This document shows, one piece after another, positions 34,546 to 46,399 of a stretch of DNA of 64,000 nucleotides (within the stretch, counting starts at the first letter, position 1; each line of letters begins with the position of its first letter). The notes under the pieces were generated by a model. That model searched no databases. It had not been told where the DNA came from and worked only from the letters and a program-made list of their open reading frames with translations. The translations under genes and the position numbers were made by a program. Source of the DNA: Salminus brasiliensis (lineage: Eukaryota; Chordata; Actinopteri; Characiformes; Bryconidae); assembly GCF_030463535.1 (NCBI RefSeq), contig NC_132892.1:27336269-27400268 (forward strand), written 5' to 3'.

Positions 34546-36768
34546 AAGGTTTTTTCCTTCTCCTGTAAAGTTACCAGATCTATACATTGTTGTAGTGGGT
34601 TGTGCTGGTTGTTTACAAACCTTGATGTTTACAATACACATTATGATATTTTCATGCATTATTAAACCCCTACTATGTTCTCTGTCTGTTCTCTTTCCTG
34701 GCAAGACAGTAATTGCCTCTGGAGCATCATTGCATTAATCATCTGCCATAGCTGGTTACATCATTCTGTTGCTCAGGCCTAACTCAGAGGGGTGTGGAAT
34801 GTAAATCGATTAGTGTAATTCTGATAACCCTTGAACAGTATAGCAAAAAGAAAGTAACACTTTGTGGCGTTTTGGGGTTAAGTGTAAGTTTGTTGTATAT
34901 ATGTATTAGTGCATGTATTATGTGCACAAACACACACAGCTGGATATGTCTCTTTCTCAGTCTAGTCTCAGTTTAGTCTGTCTTGAATCACAATCTCTCG
35001 ATCTCTCCCTTACTCCAGAGCAGCCATGTCTGATTGTTATGTGGCACCCCAGGCACCTTCACTTCCTGTCTACACAGGACGTTGGACTATTGTCTTCCGT
35101 CACAGTTGTGGCCTTGGCAGGAAATGGGCCTGTTGACGGACACACCTGGCAAGATCCCCTGTATGTGTGAAGGGAATTTTGTAGTGGTTTTATGTTCTCT
35201 GAAACAGGCCTGTGGATAAGTGACCCCCCCGTGTAGAACTCGGCTGGTATCTCTATATTAACATCCGTCAGTCTCATCCCCCTTTTTCTTTCTTTCTGTT
35301 TCTTTAGAAATGGACCAAGACATCCTTAAAGGCAAATCTGCTGTATTTACCTTTTTGTTAGTCATATCTCTTACTTTATCCTAATCAGTGGTTTTGGCTC
35401 TATCAGAGATCTTCTTAGCTTGTAATGTTTCATGGAGAACATCTGCTGCCTTGCATTGCTGGGTAATTGCACACCTGTAATGATCCTATCTGCCTCGCTG
35501 GAATAATAAGAGCATCTCATACCGAACCGTAAGGTCCGAACTGCAGTGTTCAACTCAGCAAGTGTTGATTCTAAATAATAGTTTTGAGAATAGCTTTAAT
35601 TGATCTTTAGGGTTAATATGTCTGTCTGTCTCTGTGTGTAGAGGAAGTGTGGTAGTGAGGCTGCTCATTTACCTCCCGTTTCCTCCTTAATAAAGTCGTG
35701 AACGACGTCACACTGTGATTAAGATCTAGGCTGTATGTCTGGCTACTCACTCTGTGTGGTGTATTATACACACCATGATTTTGACCTGCAGACCTTCAGT
35801 ATGGTTCATTCTTCAATGTTACCATGGTTACCCGGATCAGGTCTCTTCTCCCTTTTGTTTTAGTTCAGTGAGGGGATTTTTCTACTGACTCACTGTGTCA
35901 CTCGCTCTCCTTCTATCCCCCCCCTCCCACCTCACACACTCTTACACTTTGCTGCTAATTCCTGTCATCTGGATGTCCTTTTATAGACTGTTGAATCAAC
36001 AAATGAGTTTTTTCCCTGACTATTTTTGGAGAACGGAAAAGCTGATTTGCCCAATAAACTTCCAGTTTGCTGGCTCCAATCCTCTGAAGCTAAATTGGGA
36101 TCAAATGAGTGAGTTTACAAAAGACCACATGGTGGGCAACTCGGTGAGAAGTCTCTTTGTCATGCAAGACACACATGCGCGTGCACACACTCCGGCTGCC
36201 GTGCGGACAGACGTCTTGCGCAGTTGTGCCCCAGTGTGCAGCTGTGATCTGTTTTTTGTTTGACATGAGCACACACATGCAGGGTTGTTTTTATACGGTG
36301 TGAGGACATGAGGTCATGTGTGTGTATATAATATACACATATAGAACGCATGCTGTATGTCTACCAATATTCAAATACTTCCCAACTACTAAATGAATGC
36401 TAAAAAATGTGAAGGCTGTAATCCATTTGAATCACAGTAGTATGAAGCGCAGTGTGTTCATAGTTGTAGCTCTCTCATTCAAGTACATCTGTTGAAAGTG
36501 AGTTAAATAGACCGGATGGTTAATCAGTGAACTACAAACTAACAAAAGCAACAGCAAAGTGGACTTCCAGTTCCACTCAAGGACCCTCACTGAAACAATA
36601 ATATTCAAGCTGTGTAACCCAAAATGTCAGGTTCCACGTCTGTCAGCCAGGAACAGAAAGCTGAGACTGCAGTGCGCACAGGTTCATCAAAAGTTGGACG
36701 GTTGAAGACGGTGAAGTCGTAGCCTCATCTGATAAATCCGGATTTCAGCTGAGGCACAAACTTTGGTA

Positions 36769-37081
36769 TAGGGCTGGGCGATATGGTAAAAAGTCTATAT
36801 CACTATTTAAATACTTTTTTCCCCCGATAAACAATATTTATTTACATGTAATCACAGAACTAAAAACATCAGTGTGACCAATTCTTATAAACTACTATTA
36901 GATACTCTCCTAGACTAAGTACAGTGATTTTTATTCAACATCTGCTGCACTTCATCTAATTGAACCAGTCTATTTACACTGTCTGTAATAAAACCTACAG
37001 CTGATATTCTCCATATGCTTAGAAAAGCATATGATCACGAAAAAATTGATCAAGATACGATCGTCATATTACCCAGCTCTA
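36769..37081. mobile_element. Non-autonomous hAT-type element
   Basis: A 313-bp element with imperfect inverted ends TAGGGCTGGGCGATATG and (reverse complement) TAGAGCTGGGTAATATG. The 8-bp duplication CTTTGGTA is exact on both sides (36761-36768 and 37082-37089). No coding capacity. Confidence 0.87.
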
Positions 37082-37847
37082 CTTTGGTACCAACAGTATG
37101 ACTCCTACCTCACCTGCCTTGTGTCAACAGTCCAGACTGGTGTACGTGGTGTAATTTAGCCTTAGTATTGTTGCTGACCAAGTGCATCCCTTATTGTCCA
37201 CAGCTTATCTATTTTCTGTGGATTTTTCTAAACACAGCCACTAGCCCCTAACCTCAGTATCTTGAAGATAGTGCTGAAATTCCCTGTTTCACCTGCTTTT
37301 CTTACAAAGACATCCTATGAAAATCTTGAAAATGCATAAAAACACACACTCTCACACAGCCTGTGCTTTGTCACTTCCCAGCTGGGTTCTGGCTATGATG
37401 AACGTGTAGGTGAAGAACTGTGTTTTAAATGACTCATAATTGGGTGCCTGTCAGACGGGTGTAGGTTTACTGTGAAAGCCAGTCATCGACCAACTGAACT
37501 CTTAAATTAGTCACAAATGACAAATTTCAGGTGGAAGCGTAAAAGGAAAATAGTTTTATTCTTTATTGAAGTACGCCTTCTCTCCGTCCGAGCTGAGTGT
37601 GGGAGATGGGTGTATAATTCAAAGCATACACGCACACACAGCTGCCACAGCTCATGCTTGTGATTTGTGTGTGTTTGGTTGTGTGCGTGCATGTACGTGT
37701 GTGCTTACACAGCATTTCTGCCACACACGGTTGAATCGATGTAGACTAAAAGCACTTCAATGTGCTGCTCTGTCTCATTCGCAAGTGGTCATTTAGTTTC
37801 TATACCAAGTATTGAACCCTCCGTTTCCTTTGTCTTTTCATAACCAG

Positions 37848-37918
37848 GTTTCACCACTGGTGCAGACGGGTGGACCTCCGCTGTGACCTGACCAGACCAG
37901 GACAAGCTTAAACTAAAG
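37848..37918 (+). other. raph1: Candidate second untranslated exon of raph1
   Basis: 71 nt are bounded by a good acceptor (CCTTTGTCTTTTCATAACCAG) and a consensus donor (AAAG|GTAGGC). It contains no ATG. Splicing from it into the coding exon at 54399 would place ATG after CTAAAG, giving A at -3 and G at +4, a good initiation context. This is predicted from signals only. Confidence 0.4.
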
Positions 37919-38335
37919 GTAGGCCTGCTCTCTTGTTGCTTTTTGGGTGGTCTTTGGTTTAGGTTACATATAGAATCCACTGTTTTTCCATAGAAACAAC
38001 CTAAAGCCTAAAGATGCACTTATCAGTGGTGCTACATATGGTGTAATTTGATGAGTTATTAGTTATACTCATTGCTGATTATTAATTGTAACAAGCAACA
38101 AGGTGGAGATGTTTAAACTTTCAGTTGATTTACATAATTTGTGATAAAGTAAATTCTCAAAGCTTGTTCAAATACTGCAACTGTTTGATAGATCAACCAA
38201 CTTTAAATTCCACCTTAAATTAGGTGAGCTTCCAGACAATAAGCCACAGTGTTCTGTTTGTTTACCTCCCAGGCTGACTCGTCTGTTTTGCTCTGCCCAA
38301 TAGATCACTGTACATGGTACACGATGGTGCTTTAA

Positions 38336-38815
38336 ACACACTCTGGACAAAAGTATTTGGACACCTGCTCATACTTTGTTTCTTTCAAAAACAAGAGTAT
38401 TTTAAAAAAAATAATAATAATTCCCTGGAGTAACTGATGGCTTTCTCTTAGATTGTGGAGCATTGCTGAGTGCACGTTGAATGAACGTCAAAACTTTGGA
38501 TAATAACCACCCTACCTTATCCCCAACTCGCCTCAAAAGTATTGGATGGAGCACCACCATCATTCCAGAGAACACAGCCCCACTGCTCCACAGCTCTGTG
38601 CTGGAAGGCTTAATACCCCTCTAGCCGACACCTGGCATTAGGTCTGGTGCTAATAGGTTCATGCTAATCTGCTCCGGAGTGCCCTATTCTATTGGCAGTA
38701 CCTCTCTACAGGGACCGAACAAGCTGTGTGTGTGCACATGCACATCTGTGTCAGCAATGGGTGCAACTTAAAGAAGCTGAATGCCTTCATTAGAAGGGGT
38801 GTTCACATCGTTCTG
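38336..38815 (+). mobile_element. Non-autonomous DNA element (GGACAAAAGTATTGG family)
   Basis: From TCTGGACAAAAGTATTTGGA to CATTAGAAGGGGTGTTCACA, containing nearly all family landmarks in plus orientation. One of the most complete copies in the window. Confidence 0.75.
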
Positions 38816-38819
38816 TAAT

Positions 38820-39945
38820 GCATTATAAAGCTGACAGCAAGCTGATAGCATAAGTGCCATTTGTGAAAGCTGCAGATGTCAAATAAAACAAGAAATGAAT
38901 AATAATAAGAAGAAAATGTATAATTTAAATAATGATTCAAGTTGACTTAACTCTGTTGGGAAGCTGGGCTGTCTGGAAACACTATGCAATATTCAAGAAT
39001 TCAGCTTTTGCTTGTAGAAGCGTGTGGGATGGATGTAGACGTAGTCTTGGAGCAAGATTGATTTGATCTCTGCCTCAGTGCAGTGTTTAAAAATAACTCA
39101 AAGGAACGGCAGACTGAGCAGAGGTGCTGTGAAATTCATTCAGATATGGGTGTGAAAATGGATATGAAATAATTATAATTTCCTGATTGTTGAAAACTGA
39201 ATACAAATTTAGGTGTCAACAAAAATATGTAATATATAGAATACACAGATTTTTAAAAACACAGATGTAGACTAGAGATGCATCATTTCCATCATTTCCT
39301 CAGATGCATTATTTCGGACAGTCCTCTATATAGTATGTATTTTTAAATCAGTAAAAAATAAAAATTCCTACCAAACACAACCTGTTTGCTACTTAAGTAC
39401 AGTGACCTAAGCATATACTTTAGTTCCTCCCCACCCTCCTCTTACGCTCTTGGTTCAACAAAGCCGTAGTTGCCTTCTCGTTTGTCAGTTTCTTCTTGAA
39501 ATTTTCCATTCCACCTTAAAAGGCGCGTTCTGCACCGGCGCTACAGTACAATAGGTGCACTGTTCAAGATGGAACAGAAAATCTTGCATCTCTAAAAGTG
39601 AACCCTTTTAACTAAAAACTAAATATACTTTACAAACATGATTAGTGACAAAAGTTCATTTTGTGCCAAAATTTAAAACCGCTCCTGCCGTTACAGGGAA
39701 ATGCAACCTGCAGAGGGTGCCATGGACATTTGAAATGCTACTGTTTACATAAATAATCAGCAAATGCAGAAGTTAAAATTAAGATTCTAAATGATTGTTT
39801 AGCTCATGTTTTCCCCATTTATCATTTACCCTGTCATTTACCCTGTAAAGTTGATGCCGTTTCCTCTTTTCCTGGTGGAAAGCTGGATATTACGACTTTG
39901 CTAGTTGCCCAGAAAGCCTTGTCTCTACAACTACAGCTGTTCGAC
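38820..39945. other. raph1 intron, no exon recognised
   Basis: AT-rich unique sequence. A CCTGCAGAGGGTGCC near 39710 partly resembles a CTCF core. No repeat or gene was assigned. Confidence 0.4.
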
Positions 39946-39949
39946 AGCA

Positions 39950-40235
39950 GATCAACATTAACCTGTTAATATCATGCCTAATGCCAGGTGTGGGCTAGAG
40001 CGGTATAAAGCCCCCAGCATTGAACTGTGGAGCAGTGTTCTCTGGATGATTGTGCTCCATCCAACACTTTTGGGATGAGGTGGGGGGGGGGGGTGATCTA
40101 ACATCCTGATTCCATGCTCTTCTTGCTGAATGTAATAGTCCTCACAGCAATGCTCCAAAGTCTAGTAGAAAGCCTTCTTCCCTGGACAGTAGAGACAGTT
40201 ACTATGTCCTAATATTTTTGTCCGTATATTGTATG
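39950..40235 (-). repeat. Partial GGACAAAAGTATTGG family copy
   Basis: Contains CATGCCTAATGCCAGGTGTG, GGTATAAAGCCCCCAGC and a 12-G run before the GTGATCTAACATCC segment. Right half only, in reverse orientation. Confidence 0.65.
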
Positions 40236-40239
40236 TAAC

Positions 40240-41660
40240 ATTCTCTCTGGCACCCACCACAACAAACCACATTCAGAAATGATGGAAACTTCCTACTGTG
40301 CACATGCTCAGTATGAGCTGTTTTCCCATCAACTCAGCATTTCAGTGTGGGTGGAAAACATTTAGAGGGATATGTGAAAACAATGTGTACAGTTTTCAAA
40401 TTAATCTGTATTAGTGTGGCAAGGCCTGACTGTTTGGAAAAACTAGTAAAAGTAGGAGTTCTACGTGTGGTTGCGACCTACAGAGGAACTGTCTGAGGAA
40501 CCCCATCTGGGGGTAATGCACATTGGTCGGAAAGAGCAAGAAGTGAGTGTGTGAGAGGAGAGAGATATGGATGGAGTAGAGTAGCGTGACATGTAGATCA
40601 GGGTTTTTGAAGGCAATGCTTAGCTTAAGTGAAAACATATGAGTTTCTGTGGCCCCCTAGAGAGTGGAGGATAGAGTTAAATGGATGGACTGGAATTTTC
40701 CTTGAAATCTAGGGCTGTGATGTGTGCTCTGAAACATGGCCTAGTCTTTCAGCCTTCAACTACAATCTTTACAACTAATAAAGAATGTGATCTATATTGA
40801 AACCTTGTTCATACTTCCTCCATCTGGTCACGGCATGGGCTGCTATAATATTCTACATTTGATATGCTGGAGAAAGGAAAGCCTTTTAAAAAAAATTTTT
40901 TTTTTTTTTTTTTAACTCCCTAATCATCTGGCCTGCTACTCACTTAATAATCTTACAAGTAGGAGTTATTCAGTAACTACTATGAAATGTACACTATCTA
41001 TTTTGGAAATATTATTAATGTGAGAGGTTGGGCTTTGTGGAGCATGTATGAGCCTTAGATTTATGGGCATACATTTAGCAGATTCAAGTTGTGTTGCCTT
41101 AACACTTAACCATGAACCAGGACACGCAGTATCATTGATGTGAAGCGCCACTCTTGGTGATCTTGGAGACTCTTCAGATTAGTAAACATGACCAAGCCAG
41201 GTTCATGAGATTCTTTGTGTCTTAAAATTACTAACACATGACATCTCGTTGCTTTAACATGCATTACCAATTGATCCAGCAACAAATGACAATCGTTGCT
41301 AACAAGCTCAAAAGCAGGACAAGGGTTCATTCTTTTTAATGTGGTAAACAATTCCCAGTCAGCTGCCAGTGAGGGCCAAAGGTCATGGACCAAGCTGGAG
41401 TGTGCTGGTTGCCACAGGGCTGTTAGGTTTTTTTTTTAGTTTTTTTTTTTAGCATGGCATTCTCAGCTGCTTTGAGTGAACACACACACACACACACACA
41501 CACACTTGCTGCTTCATGGCATGCTTATATGTATGCACACAGCAGGTGGCCACACTTACAGTGTCATGACCTAGTTCTGTCTGTCTGTCTGTGTGTGTCT
41601 GTGTCTCTGTCTCTCTCTCTCACATGTCTTATCTTATCAACCTTGTTTCCATTACTATCT
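40240..41660. other. raph1 intron with short homopolymer and AC tracts
   Basis: Poly(A)/poly(T) switch at 40888-40913 and (AC)12 at 41481-41505. No exon recognised. Confidence 0.5.
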
Positions 41661-41915
41661 TGTAAATAAAGGTGCTCTAAATGGTTCTTCGAGTGATGCC
41701 ATTGAAGAACCACTTAAAACGAACATACATGTTATAGGGATGTGGGAGTGTGAAGAACCCTTCATTTGATGTAAAGTTTCTTAACCAATTTAAGGAATTG
41801 TCGCACTTGTAAATCTCGATTTCTATTTCTCTATTTCTCATCTCTATTTCTTCATGGAACAAAAAGTTGATCTTCTATGGCATTGCTCAATACACCTTTA
41901 TTTTTAAGAGTGTAG
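41660..41915. repeat. Short TIR element of the CACTCTTAAAAA family
   Basis: AATAAAGGTGC at the left mirrors CACCTTTATTTTTAAGAGTG at the right. The interior has two GAACC/GGTTC arms. The left tip is eroded. Confidence 0.7.
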
Positions 41916-41999
41916 GGGTCAACCAGTATGGTGTGTATGTTTGTTGTTGTTTTGTTTTTTTTGGCCGATGTCGATCATCAAAAGATAATACGCTTTCAG

Positions 42000-44015
42000 C
42001 TTGTTAAGGGCCAATCTAGCCATGTTTTAATGGATTGGGTATTACCAATTTCTTTGTTCCTCCCCCTATCACTAGCAAAACCCTCAACATTAGGAGGGTG
42101 AAGACTAGCACTTTTCTTCCATTTCCTCCAGTTAGTCTATATACCTACAGCAACAGAGTTGAGCCACTGAGCTAGGCGAGTGTCCTAGGCAGCACTGTAC
42201 TGGTCAGGCACTATGTCAGTGCTCTGGGGTTCAAGCATTTGTATACATCAGTGTGTGTCTTGTGTGTATCTATGGGAGTGTATGTATGGACCGGATGTAG
42301 GCGATATATCTGGAGGCAAGTATAGATCACGATCCTCTATTACAGCCAGTAATCCCTGGAGGCCAGATGCCCCAGATAGAACCCTTTTATACTCCCTCAC
42401 ATAGTCACGGGATCCAAAAAGTTCCTCAGCTGCATCACACTCCCTTTAATAAGCACTTCCCAAAATACCAGCAGCGCTCGGTCATATCTGTAGCTTGTTT
42501 TCATTACGAGCCATTCATAGAAGATCCTCATAGATCACTCGCTGTGAAGCAATAGGAGTGCAAAGAAATGCTGATGTCACAAATAATGAATGAAAGCTAG
42601 CCAGGATTTGTTAGCTTTATGATAAGATAATGCCAACATGCTACTGCCCAGTAGCGGTCCTGCTCTCACATGATGCACAACATATGATGGCTATTTGAGT
42701 TCTCAGCCTGGCTTGTAACACTTCTTTGAGTTTGAGGTTTGTGACTAAGTGGCACTATAACGATGCTTGTGAATATTCATCAGAGAAGTTTGTGGCTAAA
42801 AAGATTCTACGTAGAACCTAGCCAACTTTGGATATAATCAGTATATTGGCCTATAGTTTGCTATTCAACATTTACAATTTTTTATTACATTTTAATGTGA
42901 CTGAACTGATTGTCAGCTTTTAATTGTCAACTAACAAAACAGAACAACTAACAGTTTTAGCGGCGTAGCTAGCCAGAATTCTTAGTTCTTAGGTTAGTTT
43001 TAAAAACTTTAGTTTCATTATTTTGGTGGTTATTGTGCGGCACCTCTTGGGCCTGGCAATTTTTCACGTTTAGCAGACTTCTCCACAAGAGGTGCAATTA
43101 GTACTCAAATCATTTTTGATGCTTCACATCTGTTGTTTTGTGGTGTTACATGCTATTCTAGTTTTTAAAATGTAGGTTTGGATTAGAAGTCTGCCAAACA
43201 GCCTGGGCCCTGAGGAAAAGGTGATGGTGATCTTATTTTTGTTGTATTGCCCACCCCTGCTATAGAGCTTGTTTGTGATGTACTCTGTGCATTTTCTCCT
43301 TAGCTGTCTGTACACTGAAATAACCACTCCCATTCCCATGTCTGCACTCATTGCTTATTTTTGTAGACTAAGGGCAGGATGGACTTTGCCACTGTAAAGA
43401 CGACACGCCCGTAATGACCCCTGGAATTGTGCCACTCCTTTATCAAAGGAGTCCTTTCATTGGATCCTCCAGCCGTGTGTGTGGCGTCCAGCACTGTTGT
43501 TTCCGCATGGTCATGCTGAGGAAATGACATCAATATTTTCTTAAGACCAGGCAACACCCCAGAAAATCTCTCGCTCGCTCTCTCTCGCTCTCTTCTTTTT
43601 GATGAGGTCTGTTATTCTGAGAAGGCTTTGCAGAAAATGCTGGCAGGCAAACGAAGCCACTCTTCTCCATGATGTCAGAAAGACGCACACTCGAATTGAC
43701 AGCTTTCTGGGTTAGATTTGGCTCTCGGACGTTGTCAGACACTAGTGCCAGCGTGTTGCTGCCATCCTTATAGAAAGTAGGACTGTGTGAGCTCTCGGCA
43801 GCCGTCAGGTTGCTCAGCCCCTGCCAGTGGTGTTGGCCATGTTCCACTACATCTACTGCTCCTGTAGATGGGTTAATGACCTTCAAGAGTCATCTTTCTG
43901 CGTTAGATCCGTGTGCCCATTGGGGCTGAACATGTGATTTTACATTTTTCCAGTGAGTGTTGCTTGGGTGATTTCTGAATGTTAGGTGGACAAAGCAAAG
44001 GTCCGGGAGGTCAGG
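42000..44015. other. raph1 intron, no exon recognised
   Basis: Unassigned. 43370-43920 lacks obvious repeats, is G+C-richer than its flanks and holds a palindromic CTTTATCAAAG (TCF/LEF-like) at about 43438. Minus-strand frames of 118 and 69 codons there resemble no family I know. Confidence 0.4.
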
Positions 44016-44019
44016 GTGT

Positions 44020-44335
44020 TGACTGTTGGATAGTTAACACCCCCCGCTAATCCTAAAAGCATTGGATAGAGCATTATCATTTCAGAGGAGACCGTTCCAC
44101 TGCTCCACAGCTCAGTGTTGGGGGGACATTATACACCTTTAGCCCACACCTGGTGTTAGGCAACATGGTGCCAGTAGGTTCATATTTATCTGCTCTAGAG
44201 AGTCCTACTCTATTGGCAGTACTTTTCTACAGGGGCAACCCAAGCTGTATGTGTACACTTGCACATCTATGGCAGAAATTGGTGCAACTTAATGTAGGTG
44301 AACGTATCATTCATTAGGAGTGTCCACAAGAAGAA
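44020..44335 (+). repeat. Partial GGACAAAAGTATTGG family copy
   Basis: Contains GGATAGAGCATTATCATTTC, CACTGCTCCACAGCTCAGTG and TCTATTGGCAGTAC, ending CATTAGGAGTGTCCACAAG. The left terminus is missing. Confidence 0.65.
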
Positions 44336-44339
44336 GGAA

Positions 44340-46170
44340 CAAACCTTCTTAACGGTTGATAGAAGTCAGTAAAAGTGCTCATTTTATGTCATTTTGGATC
44401 CGTTTCAGTGGAACACAACAAAAATGGAGATGTTTTACTTGAATAGCCCTCAGAAAACTCTGATTGTGAAGGCCAAAACTGAAGATTGTGTGGAGATGAA
44501 ACAGACTGATGGGAAAGTCAAGTGTCTCAGAGATGGTTCGTGTTTTCGTGTTTCAGAGCATATCAGAAGTGTTGCTAGGGAACTGAGCTTAGAATTATGT
44601 GGATGTATTGGACAGAAAGCCATAGATGGAGGCAGCAAGAGATGTGAGATGCACACACAAGAATGAGGAAAATAAAACAAAGAGGAAAGGAAAATGTGGC
44701 CCAGATACAATACAAAAAGAATAGCTTGACCGAACACCATGCTAACAGGGTTAAGAATAGAATGATCCAAGATAACATGACACTAACTGGTGGCTGTTCA
44801 CTTTCATCCACACCTTTTAACATGTTTCTGACTGAACTCTTCCTTTAAGTCAGTTCTTTATTGTGGTACCTTATTCCTCCAGGCCAAAAAACCACAAACG
44901 CACACATTTAGAGTGTGTTTTACTTGATGGCTTTGGTTTGATTAAAATGAACCCTGGTGTCATTGCTTTGTTTATAAGATTCATACTAATAAGCATGAAT
45001 CGTAAACACCTCTCGCTCTCCATTCACAGTAACAATTAGCAGCCACGGTAACGTTAAATCTTACAGCTTTTACGGTACATCATTCTGTGAACAAATTAGC
45101 ATGTGTAAATGATCAAAACTATGGCTTAATATTGAGGTCAAGACGACGTAATTTAATAAGGCAGGTTTAAGGTTTCAGCAGTTAGATCAATTACGGCTCA
45201 TGCAGATCCTGCGTAAACACCAGCTACTACCTGCAGCCTTCTGTCATATGTGCGTTTCTGTTTTTTTCCCCTGGTCCGGATCAAAAGAACCAAACTACAA
45301 ATATAAACACACCCACAAGACACTTATGTAAAGATGTGGTGATCATGTGGACAAGAGGAACAGAGTGGTTTAGGGCTTCAATGAAGTGGTTCCAGTTACC
45401 AGGTCATGTGGGCCCATGGATCCTGGCTCACCAGGCCATGTTAGATAACATACAGGTGTGTGTGGGGTTGGGAAAGTTAGAGAGAAAAAAATGAGGAAAA
45501 CGCAAGAAACCTGTATGTCCAACATAGCAACTTCACAGGGGATGGAAAAAGCCTTTTCAACTGTCAGTGGAAGTCAGTATAAAATATTTTATTCCAAACC
45601 ATTTCAGTGCGTTGTTTCTATTGGTCCATTCAGGATCAAATAGATTTTTATATTTAAAGGACAACCGCCACGTTTACATTGTGTCAAAAAGGGAGAAATG
45701 GCCAGAGCAACTTGCATTTGAATAATTGTAGACCAGTGGGAGAATGTAGTGTACAGCCCTTATCAGTGTAGTGTGGTATGTTTGCCTGGCAGAGGAATCA
45801 AAACCTAGTCCATCAGAAATGGGAGAGTAGTGTTACGTACAACTCTACACCAATTTCTGTGGTTGAAGAACTCTCACATTTTGAAAATTCTCTGTCTTAA
45901 CTTATTTGGTTTCTTTCCTTTTGCCACCATCATCATTCAAAATGCTATATTATATTAAGAGCAGATTGCACAGCGGTGAGAATGGAGATGTGATTCAGTT
46001 ACATCAGCATGGACGGCAAACTCTCGATTATGGGCCTGTCTTGCTGAGCATTGATTTGACTTAATGTGATTTAATTCAAATGATTGTCATTGTCAAATCA
46101 CAATTACGTTTTTAATTTAATATGCAAAACAAATGCTAAATTAACTCAGCTAAACCTCATGCTGTGAGCT
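44340..46170. other. raph1 intron, no exon recognised
   Basis: A weak repeat R copy lies at 45545-45690 (TTTCTATTGGTCCATTCAGG). The rest is unassigned. Confidence 0.4.
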
Positions 46171-46171
46171 A

Positions 46172-46386
46172 GGCTACACTCTTGAATATAAAGCTACTAC
46201 AAAGGGTGCTTTGAGTGATGCTTTGATTTTTGGAGGCACAGTTATTTCAAGAGATGGGAGTGTCAAGAACCTTTTCATTGATTTCTTTAAGCCTTGAAAA
46301 GATCTTCACAGAAAAACAAAAATGGCTCTTCTATGGGTTTACTCAAAAAACCCTTGACTGCACCTTTACATTTAAGAGTATTGTAG
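46172..46386. repeat. Short TIR element of the CACTCTTAAAAA family
   Basis: Ends CTACACTCTTGAATATAAAG and TTTACATTTAAGAGTATTGTAG are inverted relative to each other, with GTGCTTTGAGTGATGC inside. Both ends are preserved. Confidence 0.7.
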
Positions 46387-46399
46387 ACCCAAGAGGCCT

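Noticed and set aside
43348..43886. Two adjoining minus-strand ORFs (118 and 69 codons)
   Set aside because: Different frames with no splice sites joining them and no recognised domain; kept only as a possible conserved non-coding block.
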